64,000 nt of DNA. It comes from Streptomyces tropicalis. GTDB lineage: Bacteria > Actinomycetota > Actinomycetes > Streptomycetales > Streptomycetaceae. The notes under the pieces are model-generated. The model saw only the letters and a list, made by a program, of their open reading frames with translations, ran no database searches and had not been told where the DNA came from. The stretch covers positions 124,001 through 188,000 of the forward strand of contig NZ_JARJBB010000011.1 in NCBI RefSeq assembly GCF_029269835.1. The letters are read 5' to 3'. The position numbers and the translations under genes were made by a program. The number at the start of each line of letters is the position of its first letter. Position 1 is the first letter of the stretch. This document shows positions 50,874 through 58,729 of this stretch, piece after piece.

Positions 50874-51374
50874 GTGACCGACCAGCTTCCGCCGCAGCCC
50901 ACCGCCCCGCCGCCACCCGTCGAGCCCCCGCCTCCGCCGGCGACGAAGGGGGCGCTCAGCTCGCGCACAGCAGGTCTGCTCGGCCTGGCCGTCGGCGCCG
51001 GCATCGTCGGAGCCATCTGGGCCATCACCGCCAACGTGCACAGCGGCCCGGCAACCTTCACCCTCAACGGCAGCTTCGCCCTCACGGAGGATGCCGGCAG
51101 CGACGGCAGTGGCGGCTGCGAAGGGACCGGCGGCTACGACGACATCAGCGAAGGAGCTTCTGTCACTGTGTACGGAGCGAGCGGTGACGTCATCGCCACC
51201 GGCCACCTCGGCGACAGCGCATCAGTGAGCTACGGCACCTGCAACTTCGACATATCCGTCCCCGGTGCGCCCAAGGGCGAGAAGTTCTACAAGGTCGAGG
51301 TGAGCCACCGCGGCACCGTTCAGCTGACCGCTCAGGAAGCCGAGAACGGCGCACTCGCCGCGAGCCTCGGGTAG
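50874..51374 (+). CDS. Membrane-anchored extracytoplasmic protein, unknown
   Basis: 166 aa from GTG 50874 behind GGGGGG. Proline-rich N-terminus (QLPPQPTAPPPPVEPPPPPA), one transmembrane helix (~34-51, GLLGLAVGAGIVGAIWAITA) and a beta-rich outer domain with Asp/Gly turns (ALTEDAGSDGSGG; SYGTCNFDISVPG) and two Cys. Same layout as the preceding gene and 65 bp behind it; probably co-transcribed and functionally related. Confidence 0.78.
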   Translation: MTDQLPPQPTAPPPPVEPPPPPATKGALSSRTAGLLGLAVGAGIVGAIWAITANVHSGPATFTLNGSFALTEDAGSDGSGGCEGTGGYDDISEGASVTVYGASGDVIATGHLGDSASVSYGTCNFDISVPGAPKGEKFYKVEVSHRGTVQLTAQEAENGALAASLG

Positions 51375-51536
51375 CCCGACGCGAACGGCCGCTGTCCGGC
51401 GCCCTCATCCTCACTACGGGGGCCGTTCGCATGCCCTGAGATCCCTGTGCGGGGCCCACCTGACGTACGGAGCAGCCAGATTTACGGGCCGCGCGAGGAT
51501 TGCCTCCCCGGAGGTGCGCGAGCAGGGGACTCGGGC

Positions 51537-52059
51537 GCGCACCCGGAAGCGTTCTTCGGCTTTCTCTACGACGCCGCGATGCGGCCGGCCGAGGCCGCAT
51601 CGCTCGCGCTTCCCCCGTGCTACCTGCCCGAGACCTGCGGGGAGACGCTGACGCTGCGTCAGGGGGTCGCGTGCGCCGAGAGGGATGGACCGATGACGGC
51701 CGGCTCCATGAGGGCCGACACCTGAAACGAAGTCTGGGCCAGGGCGCGGCAGGAAGTGCTCAACCCGGCTGAGGCAGCCTCACTCCTGACCCTGCGTCCA
51801 TATGATCTTCGCCATGCTGGGGTGTCCCTCTGGCTCAGCTCGGAGGTGGACCGAGGGAGTGTGCACGGAGAGCCGGCACAGCATCGCGGTGCTCTTTCGC
51901 GTGTACGCCAAGGTGCTGGCACAGACCCGGCACCGGGCCAACGAGCAGATCGAGGCTGCGCTGCAGGAGTGGGGCGACGTGGGTCCGTCCCCCGGGGGAC
52001 CGCCTGGGGGGACGCCTGGGGGACACGCGCTGCTCAGGGCCGCCGGGATTCCGGCGTGA
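51537..52059 (+). pseudogene. Decayed tyrosine recombinase (integrase), SLP1/pSAM2 type
   Basis: Pieces of one integrase C-terminal catalytic domain are spread over two frames. These are HPEAFFGFLYDAAMRPAEAA and CYLPETCGETLTL in frame 3, WTDDGRLHEGRHLKRS in frame 2, and WARARQEVLNPAEAA then LRPYDLRHAGVSLWLSS in frame 3 after an in-frame TGA at 51723-51725. HSIAVLFRVYAKVLAQTRHR then follows in frame 1. The catalytic Arg-His (YDLRHAG), His (here RHS for GHS) and Tyr (VYAKVL) can be placed. About 60 residues in the middle are missing. It ends 111 bp from tRNA-Tyr and points to it. Confidence 0.82.
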
Positions 52060-52121
52060 CGAGGTGAGACGAGTCGCCACTTTTCGGGCCCGCCCGAGCA
52101 TCGGCGCTGGAGCAGGAAGAA

Positions 52122-52159
52122 ACCCCCTCCGCTCTGCGTTTCCGCAGTTCGGAGGGGGT
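52122..52159 (-). terminator. tRNA-Tyr terminator
   Basis: Arms 52122-52131 and 52150-52159 (10 bp) plus an inner CTGCG/CGCAG stem with a short GAAA loop. On the minus strand the stem is followed by TTTCTT. 11 nt after the tRNA 3' end. Confidence 0.8.
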
Positions 52160-52170
52160 CTCTCTCAGCG

Positions 52171-52252
52171 TGGCGGCGCCAGGATTCGAACCTGGGAAGG
52201 CTGAGCCGGCAGATTTACAGTCTGCTCCCTTTGGCCGCTCGGGCACACCGCC
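52171..52252 (-). tRNA. tyrT: tRNA-Tyr (anticodon GTA)
   Basis: 82 nt class II tRNA with a variable arm. Acceptor stem GGCGGTG/CGCCGCC (one G-T-type pair), anticodon loop CTGTAAA, T loop GTTCGAATC, A discriminator. The tRNA-Tyr gene is the established integration target of SLP1 in Streptomyces coelicolor, and an integrase remnant adjoins its 3' side here. Confidence 0.95.
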
Positions 52253-52474
52253 GGGGTTGGTGCCGCTCGAACCGCTTTTCGGCGGTGCTCGCTGGCAACG
52301 ACGTAAACAATACCCGATGCCGAGGGGTGCTTCGCCACCCGATTGATCGCCGCTCCGGTGACCGGGTGTGGCTAGGCTTGTCCGGATGCGGCCCGTGCTT
52401 CACGCCGGGCCAGGCGGTCACCCCCGCGCCCGCCGGCAGGCACCCATACGCCCCCTCAGAAGGAGCCACAGGAC

Positions 52475-52963
52475 ATGGCCGACTCCAGTTTCGACATCGT
52501 CTCGAAGGTCGAGCGGCAGGAGGTCGACAACGCCCTCAACCAGACCGCCAAGGAGATCTCGCAGCGCTACGACTTCAAGGGCGTGGGCGCCTCGATCTCG
52601 TGGTCCGGGGAGAAGATCCTCATGGAGGCGAACTCCGAGGACCGTGTGAACGCCGTGCTCGACGTCTTCCAGTCCAAGCTGATCAAGCGGGGCATCTCGC
52701 TGAAGGCCCTGGACGCGGGCGAGCCGCAGCTCTCCGGCAAGGAGTACAAGATCTTCGCGACGATCGAGGAGGGCATCTCCCAGGACAACGCCAAGAAGGT
52801 CGCGAAGATCATCCGCGATGAGGGTCCGAAGGGCATCAAGGCGCAGGTCCAGGGCGAGGAGCTGCGGGTCAGCTCCAAGAGCCGTGACGACCTGCAGACC
52901 GTGATCGCCCTGCTCAAGGGCAAGGACTTCGACTTCGCGCTGCAGTTCGTGAACTACCGGTAG
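52475..52963 (+). CDS. yajQ: YajQ family nucleotide-binding protein
   Basis: 162 aa, normal length. Two ferredoxin-like domains, with MADSSFDIVSKVERQEVDNA at the N-terminus and the conserved RGISLKALDAG and FDFALQFVNYR. Family members bind cyclic di-GMP or nucleotides/RNA in other bacteria; the ligand here is untested. Followed by a convergent terminator. Confidence 0.95.
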   Translation: MADSSFDIVSKVERQEVDNALNQTAKEISQRYDFKGVGASISWSGEKILMEANSEDRVNAVLDVFQSKLIKRGISLKALDAGEPQLSGKEYKIFATIEEGISQDNAKKVAKIIRDEGPKGIKAQVQGEELRVSSKSRDDLQTVIALLKGKDFDFALQFVNYR

Positions 52964-52975
52964 TCCGCCGCGCCC

Positions 52976-53008
52976 GCCGCCGGCCGGAGCCCCGTCCCGG
53001 CCGGCGGC
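52976..53008. terminator. Convergent terminator
   Basis: Arms 52976-52987 and 52997-53008 form a perfect 12-bp GC stem with a 9-nt loop, 13 nt after the yajQ stop. It may also stop transcription from the opposite GlsB-like gene. Confidence 0.7.
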
Positions 53009-53077
53009 CGGTGCGCACGGCCGGGAGACGCCGGCTCAGGCGCGTCGGCCGAGGGCGCATCGGACGCGGGGCGTGGC

Positions 53078-53344
53078 TCAGTCGCGCGAGTTGCCGAACA
53101 GGATGCGGTAGGCGATGAGCAGCACGAGCGAGCCGCCGATCGCCGCGGCCCAGGTGGCTCCGTCGTAGAAGGTCTTGCTGATCGGGTGGTCCAGCCAGCG
53201 GGCCGAGATCCAGCCGCCGATGAACGCGCCCGCGACACCGATCAGCGTCGTGCCGATGAAGCCGCCCGGATCACGGCCCGGCAGCAGGAACTTGGCGACG
53301 GCCCCGGCCAGGAGCCCCAGGATGATCCAACTGATGATCGTCAT
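53078..53344 (-). CDS. GlsB/YeaQ/YmgE family small membrane protein
   Basis: 88 aa, start MTIISWIILGLLAGAVAKFL. Three hydrophobic segments with the Gly-rich motif PGRDPGGFIGTTLIGVAGAF. Often stress-inducible and transglycosylase-associated by name only; the molecular role is unknown. A long frame up to 54979 is a shadow. Confidence 0.9.
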   Translation of the reverse strand: MTIISWIILGLLAGAVAKFLLPGRDPGGFIGTTLIGVAGAFIGGWISARWLDHPISKTFYDGATWAAAIGGSLVLLIAYRILFGNSRD

Positions 53345-53584
53345 GCCTTGAACCTGCCCTTCCACGCCGTGCCTCACCGTCCCGGAGGTGTGATCTCCAT
53401 GGGGGCGGACGGTGCGCCGGCAGGCCGCGGGCCTTCCGCCGGGCGGCCGGGCGGCGCGGGCGCCGTACCCGCCGCGGCCGTGCGGTGTGCGCCGTGGCGG
53501 TCGCCTCCGCGTGTTCGTCCGCCGTTGAGGAGGGGGACGCCGCGGTGACACCCGGCGGTTGCACCGGTCAGTAGGGTGCGCGCC

Positions 53585-54847
53585 ATGACACCGCCCGTTT
53601 CTCCCTCCGTACTGCGGCGCTCCCTGGGCCTCGGGGACGCCGTGGTCGTCGGTCTCGGTTCCATGATCGGCGCGGGGATCTTCGCCGCGCTGGGGCCCGC
53701 AGCCCGCGCGGGCGGGTCCGGGCTGCTGATCGGGCTCGGGGTCGCGGCCGTGGTCGCCTACTGCAACGCCATGTCGTCGGCGTGGCTCGCGGCCCGGTAC
53801 CCGGCCTCGGGCGGTACGTACGTGTACGGGCGGGAGCGGCTCGGTCCGTTCTGGGGCTATCTCGCGGGCTGGGCGTTCGTGGTCGGCAAGACGGCCTCCT
53901 GCGCGGCGATGGCACTGACCGTGGGGGCGTACGTCTGGCCCGGACAGGGGCACGCCGTGGCGGTCGCCGCGGTCGTCGCGCTGACCGCGGTGAACTACGG
54001 CGGCATCCAGAAGTCCGCCTGGCTGACCCGGCTGATCGTGGCGGTTGTCCTCGCGGTCCTCTCCTCGGTGGTCGTCGTGTGTCTGGGGTCCGGTGCCTCG
54101 GCGGCCGGCCGGCTGGCCGTCGGTCACTCCACGGGCGTCGGGGGCGTGCTTCAGGCCGCCGGCCTGCTGTTCTTCGCGTTCGCCGGGTACGCGCGGATCG
54201 CCACCCTCGGCGAGGAGGTCCGGGATCCGGCGCGCACCATCCCCCGCGCGATTCCGCTGGCGCTGGGCATCACGCTGGCGGTGTACGGCTGTGTGGCCGT
54301 CGCCGTGCTGTCGGTGCTCGGACCGGACGGGCTCGGGCAGGCGGGTGCGCCGCTCGCCGATGCGGTCCGCGAAGCCGGGGTACCCGGGCTGGTGCCGGTG
54401 GTGCGGGTGGGGGCCGCCGTGGCGGCGCTGGGGTCGCTGCTGGCGCTGATCCTGGGCGTCTCGCGCACCACACTGGCCATGGCACGGGACGGGTATCTGC
54501 CCCGGGGGCTCGCCACCGTGCATCCCCGCTTCCAGGTGCCCCACCGGGCCGAGCTGGCCGTGGGCGCGGTGGTCGCGGTCCTCGCCGCCACGGTGGACGT
54601 CCGCGGTGCGATCGGCTTCTCCTCCTTCGGTGTGCTGGCGTACTACGCGGTCGCGAACGCCTCCGCCTGGACCCTCGACACCTCCACCGCCCGTCGGGTG
54701 GTGCCGGCGGTGGGGCTGGTCGGGTGCGCGGTGCTTGCGGGTGCGCTGCCGTGGCTCTCGGTGGTCGTGGGCGCGGGCGTGCTGGCGGTGGGCGTCCTCT
54801 GGTACGGCGTGCGGCGGCGGGCCCGGCAGGGCGCTGAGCGGCGGTAG
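53585..54847 (+). CDS. Amino acid permease (APC superfamily)
   Basis: 420 aa from ATG 53585 (MTPPVSPSVLRRSLGLGDAV); a start 3 codons earlier is possible. About 12 transmembrane helices. Helix-1 motif GLGSMIGAGIFAALGPAARA is the substrate/Na+/H+-binding GS/G-rich unwinding region; FFAFAGYARIATLGEEV is helix 6. Probably an amino acid/proton symporter; substrate unknown. The end of the gene merges into a short GCGGCGGTA repeat. Confidence 0.9.
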   Translation: MTPPVSPSVLRRSLGLGDAVVVGLGSMIGAGIFAALGPAARAGGSGLLIGLGVAAVVAYCNAMSSAWLAARYPASGGTYVYGRERLGPFWGYLAGWAFVVGKTASCAAMALTVGAYVWPGQGHAVAVAAVVALTAVNYGGIQKSAWLTRLIVAVVLAVLSSVVVVCLGSGASAAGRLAVGHSTGVGGVLQAAGLLFFAFAGYARIATLGEEVRDPARTIPRAIPLALGITLAVYGCVAVAVLSVLGPDGLGQAGAPLADAVREAGVPGLVPVVRVGAAVAALGSLLALILGVSRTTLAMARDGYLPRGLATVHPRFQVPHRAELAVGAVVAVLAATVDVRGAIGFSSFGVLAYYAVANASAWTLDTSTARRVVPAVGLVGCAVLAGALPWLSVVVGAGVLAVGVLWYGVRRRARQGAERR

Positions 54848-55015
54848 CGGCGGTAGCGGCGGTAGCGGCGACGGGATGCCTCGACTCGCATTCGTCGCTG
54901 CATGTGTCGGGGCCACGGCACCCGTGGGTGCGGGGCCGGGCCTGTGGCTGTGGGTGCGCTGCCCGTGGGTGCCGGACACCGGGGCGGCGCTGGTGGGAAC
55001 GGAGCCCGGGCGGGG

Positions 55016-55582
55016 TCAGGGTGCAGCGGTCCGGCCGGTGCGTATGCGGTAGTCGGGCCACGGGAGCATGCCCGGCTCGTCGCCTGCCTCCTCGTACCAG
55101 CCCGTGCCATCGACCCAGGCGCGCAGCCACTCGCTGAGGCTGGGGGCGTCGACGAACCAGGCCCGGTCGGGGTCCCCCGGGTTCGGCTCGAAGAGGAGGA
55201 CGGTGGCTTCCGGGGAGCGGCAGTCCACGCAGGCGTACATGGCGCAGCCCCAGTGGGATATGGGCAGGACGCCTTCGGGCCAGGGCCAGTCCGGGTCCGT
55301 GCGGCCGCTCTCGCGGTGCGCGAGGTACTGGGGGACCGCGGCGGGCTCGCCGGCGGGGAGGCTGTCGAGCAGGGGCAGCAGACCGTACTCCGGGCCGAAT
55401 CCGCCGTCGCCTATGCGGGTGTAGAGCTGGGCGAGCAGCGGGGGCAGGCGGAAGCCCAGCGCGGCCTCGGCTCGGGTCACGGTGTCCACCGCGGCGGGGG
55501 CGGGGAGTGAAGTCCAGCCCCAGGGGCGGGTGTCGCGGGCCTTGGCCTCCACCCGGGTCAGCAACTGCTCGTGTGCGGTCAT
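55016..55582 (-). CDS. SMI1/KNR4 (SUKH) family protein
   Basis: 188 aa, start MTAHEQLLTRVEAKARDTRP at 55582. SUKH fold features: VTRAEAALGFRLPPLLAQLY, then TRIGDGGFGPEYGLLPL and the C-terminal SLSEWLRAWVDG. SUKH proteins often are immunity proteins of polymorphic toxins; no adjacent toxin is visible here, so the role is open. Confidence 0.88.
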   Translation of the reverse strand: MTAHEQLLTRVEAKARDTRPWGWTSLPAPAAVDTVTRAEAALGFRLPPLLAQLYTRIGDGGFGPEYGLLPLLDSLPAGEPAAVPQYLAHRESGRTDPDWPWPEGVLPISHWGCAMYACVDCRSPEATVLLFEPNPGDPDRAWFVDAPSLSEWLRAWVDGTGWYEEAGDEPGMLPWPDYRIRTGRTAAP

Positions 55583-55680
55583 GGGTTCATGATGCAGGCC
55601 CGCACCGACAGCCGGGCGGGCCTGTGGAAAACCTGTGGGCGGCGGAGAGGTGCCGCGGCCGGGGGGCTGCGGACGGCTCC

Positions 55681-56073
55681 TCAGCGCGCGGCGAACGGCT
55701 CGTCCGTGCGGACGATTTCGCGGCCCAGCGGCAGCAGCGAGACCGGGATCAGCTTGAAGTTGGCGATGCCGAACGGGATGCCGATGATCGTGAGGCAGAG
55801 GGCGATGCCCGTGGCGATGTGGGCGAGCGCCAGCCACCAGCCGGCCAGGACCAGCCAGAGCACGTTGCCGACGCAGGAGGGGGCGCCGGCGTCCTGGCGC
55901 TCGACCGTGGTGTACCCGAAGGGCCACAGGGCGTAGACGCCGATGCGGAAGGCGGCGACTCCGAACGGGATGCCGATGATGGTGATGCAGAGCAGCAACC
56001 CGGCGAAGAGGTATCCGAGGAACAGCCAGAAGCCGCTCAGGATCAGCCAGATGATGTTGAGGAGTGTCTTCAC
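55681..56073 (-). CDS. YccF family inner membrane protein
   Basis: 130 aa, GTG start overlapping the htpX stop by 4 nt. Two similar repeats, each with a hydrophobic hairpin and the motif TIIGIPFG (residues ~30-38 and ~94-103). Small integral membrane protein of unknown function; coupling with htpX is a useful hint of a role in membrane quality control. Confidence 0.9.
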   Translation of the reverse strand: MKTLLNIIWLILSGFWLFLGYLFAGLLLCITIIGIPFGVAAFRIGVYALWPFGYTTVERQDAGAPSCVGNVLWLVLAGWWLALAHIATGIALCLTIIGIPFGIANFKLIPVSLLPLGREIVRTDEPFAAR

Positions 56074-56933
56074 TGGTGACGACCTGCCATCTGCTCGAGT
56101 CGGGCGATGCGCTCCGCCATCGGCGGATGCGTGGAGAACATCTTGGACAGTCCCTGCCCCGGCCGGAACGGGTTCGCGATCATCATGTGACTCGCGGTCT
56201 CGATGCGCGGCTCCGGAGGCAGCGGCAGCTGCTGGGTGCCGGCCTCGAGCTTGCGCAGGGCACTGGCGAGGGCGAGGGGGTCACCCGTGATCCGGGCGCC
56301 TGAGGCGTCGGCCTCGTACTCCCGGGAGCGGCTGATGGCCAGTTGGATGAGGGAGGCCGCGAGCGGGCCGAGGATCATGATCAGGAGCAGGCCGAGGATG
56401 CCGGGGCCCTCGTCGTCGTCCGAGCGGCCGATCGGGATGAGCCAGGCGAAGTTGACCAGGAACATGATCACGGAGGCGAGCGCTCCGGCCACGGAGGAGA
56501 TGAGGATGTCGCGGTTGTAGACGTGGCTGAGCTCGTGGCCGATGACGCCGCGCAGCTCGCGCTCGTCGAGCAGGCGCAGGATGCCCTCCGTGCAGCACAC
56601 GGCTGCGTTGCGCGGGTTGCGGCCGGTGGCGAAGGCGTTCGGCGCCTCCGTCGGGGAGATGTACAGGCGGGGCATGGGCTGGCGGGCCTGGGTGGAGAGC
56701 TCGCGGACCATGCGGTAGAGGGCCGGGGCCTCGAACTCGCTCACCGGGCGGGCGCGCATGGCGCGCAGAGCGAGCTTGTCGCTGTTCCAGTACGCGTAGG
56801 CGTTGGTGCCGAGGGCGACGAGGACCGCCACGATCAGGCCGGTACGGCCGAAGAAGCTGCCGATGACGATGATGAGCGCGGACAGCCCCCCGAGGAGTGC
56901 TGCGGTCCTGAGCCCGTTGTGCCGGCGGTGCAC
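56070..56933 (-). CDS. htpX: Membrane zinc metalloprotease HtpX
   Basis: 287 aa from GTG 56933 (HRRHNGLRTAALLGGLSALI). M48 family. Zinc motif H133-E-x-x-H137 in GHELSHVYNRD, third ligand Glu in SREYEADASGA. N-terminal two and central two transmembrane segments. Degrades damaged membrane proteins. Upstream of and overlapping yccF; longer frames to 57506 are shadows. Confidence 0.95.
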   Translation of the reverse strand: MHRRHNGLRTAALLGGLSALIIVIGSFFGRTGLIVAVLVALGTNAYAYWNSDKLALRAMRARPVSEFEAPALYRMVRELSTQARQPMPRLYISPTEAPNAFATGRNPRNAAVCCTEGILRLLDERELRGVIGHELSHVYNRDILISSVAGALASVIMFLVNFAWLIPIGRSDDDEGPGILGLLLIMILGPLAASLIQLAISRSREYEADASGARITGDPLALASALRKLEAGTQQLPLPPEPRIETASHMMIANPFRPGQGLSKMFSTHPPMAERIARLEQMAGRHQ

Positions 56934-57205
56934 GGTACGCCCTCCAAGTGGTGCGGCAGGGGAACCCTTCGCTTTCTGTCCCGGTGCCCCTGGTGCCGTG
57001 GTGTCACGTCCAGTGGACCCTTCCGTACTGGTCAACGCCAGGCGAGGGCCGCTGGTTCCCTGGTCCGCGGGCGGCGCCCGGCGGGCCCGTCCGGGTGAGT
57101 TGCGGAGGGGGCGGCACGCGCGCGTGGCGTGCGGGTGCCCCGCCCCGGCGGGCCGACGCGCCGGGACGGGGTGGGTGTTCGGATCGGCTGCGGCGGTGGC
57201 GCCGG

Positions 57206-58729
57206 TCAGAACAGGGCGGTGTCCGCGAAGCGGAGGACGAGCTGCGGTGCGCCGGAGAGGGAGACGGCGAGCACCGCCGTCAGGGTGATCGCGGCCGTGA
57301 GGGGGCCCGGGACGCGATGGCGGGCGGGTTCGCCCTCGGGAGCCCGGAACAGCAGCGTCGTCCACTGGAGGTAGTAGAACAGCGCGATCACGACGTTGAC
57401 GGCCATGACGGCGGCCAGCCAGCCGAGTCCGGCGTCGACGGCGGTGGAGAAGACCGTGACCTTGGCGAAGAGGCCGATCACACCCGGCGGGAGTCCGGCC
57501 AGGCACAGCAGGAAGAAGGCCAGGAGGAGTGCGGTGGCCGGGTTCGTGGCGTAGAGGCCGCGGTAGTCGGCGACGCGGTTGCGGATACGGGTCCGGCCCA
57601 CCAGCGCGGCGACGGCGAAGGCGCCGAGGTTCACGGCGGCGTACATCAGCGCGTAGGCCAGGGTGGAGCCGATCGTCCTCTGGGCGTCCTTGGTGTAGCC
57701 GGCGGCGGCGATCGGGACCAGGAGGTAGCCGGCCTGACCGACGGACGACCAGGCGAGCAGCCGGACCGCGCTGTACGCGCGCGTGGCCTGCTGGCGCAGG
57801 GCGCCGACGTTGCCGACGGTCATGGTGAGCGCGGCCAGCACGGCCAGGGCCGGGCCCCAGACGTCGGCGTACGACGGGAAGGCGACGACGGTGACGAGGA
57901 TCAGTCCGGAGAAGCCGACCGCCTTGCCGACGACCGAGAGGTAGGCGGCGATCGGCAGGGGTGCGCCGACGTAGGTGTCGGGGACCCAGAAGTGGAAGGG
58001 GACGGCGGCCGCCTTGAAGGCGAAGCCGACGAGGGTGAGGACGACGCCGGTCTGGGCGAGGGTGTGGAGCTGCCCGTCGACGTGCTGGATGCGGTCGGCG
58101 ATCCGGGTGAGGTAGAGGGTGCCGGTGCAGGCGTAGACGAAGCTGATGCCCAGCAGGCCGACCGCGGTGGCGGTGACCGAGGACAGGAAGAACTTGAGCG
58201 CGGCGTCGGAGGACCGGCGGTCGCCGTGCCGGAGTCCGACGAGGGCGAAGGCGGGCAGGGAGGCGACCTCCAGCGCCACGATCAGGGTGGCGAGGTCGCG
58301 GGAGGCGGGCAGCAGCGCGGCGCCCGCGGCCGAGGAGAGCAGCAGGAACCAGTACTCGCCCTCGGGCAGTGCCTTGCGGGCGTCCTTCAGCACGGTGACG
58401 GAGAGCAGGGCCGCGAGCAGGGCGCCACCGAGGACGAGGAGCTGGACGACGAGGGTGAAGCGGTCGGCGGTGTAGCTGCAGACGCCGGTGTGGCCGCTGA
58501 GGCAGAAGGTGCTGCGGTCCTTGTGGAGGAGGGGCAGCAGCGTCAGGAGGGAGGCGCCGAGGCCCGCGACGGAGGTCCAGCCGAGGAGGCTCTTGCGGGT
58601 GTCGGGCACGAACAGGTCGGCGACGAGCACCACGAGGGCGAACACGGCGGCGAGGGTGGGCGGGGCGATCGCGAGCCAGTCGACGGACTGGACCGCGGAG
58701 GCGGCCAGGGGCTCGGCCAGGGCGCTCAT
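57206..58729 (-). CDS. nuoN: NADH-quinone oxidoreductase subunit N
   Basis: 507 aa, start MSALAEPLAASAVQSVDWLA at 58729, overlapping the nuoM stop (ATGA). Antiporter-like proton-pumping subunit of complex I with ~14 helices. Key glutamate in VALEVASLPAFALVG and lysine in KAAAVPFHFWVPDTYVGAP are present. Last gene of the cluster seen in this direction. Confidence 0.95.
   Translation of the reverse strand: MSALAEPLAASAVQSVDWLAIAPPTLAAVFALVVLVADLFVPDTRKSLLGWTSVAGLGASLLTLLPLLHKDRSTFCLSGHTGVCSYTADRFTLVVQLLVLGGALLAALLSVTVLKDARKALPEGEYWFLLLSSAAGAALLPASRDLATLIVALEVASLPAFALVGLRHGDRRSSDAALKFFLSSVTATAVGLLGISFVYACTGTLYLTRIADRIQHVDGQLHTLAQTGVVLTLVGFAFKAAAVPFHFWVPDTYVGAPLPIAAYLSVVGKAVGFSGLILVTVVAFPSYADVWGPALAVLAALTMTVGNVGALRQQATRAYSAVRLLAWSSVGQAGYLLVPIAAAGYTKDAQRTIGSTLAYALMYAAVNLGAFAVAALVGRTRIRNRVADYRGLYATNPATALLLAFFLLCLAGLPPGVIGLFAKVTVFSTAVDAGLGWLAAVMAVNVVIALFYYLQWTTLLFRAPEGEPARHRVPGPLTAAITLTAVLAVSLSGAPQLVLRFADTALF

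Noticed and set aside
54838..54873. Four copies of a GCGGCGGTA-like 9-bp repeat at the end of the permease gene
   Set aside because: A short, simple GC repeat that includes the stop codon; no sign of a functional element.
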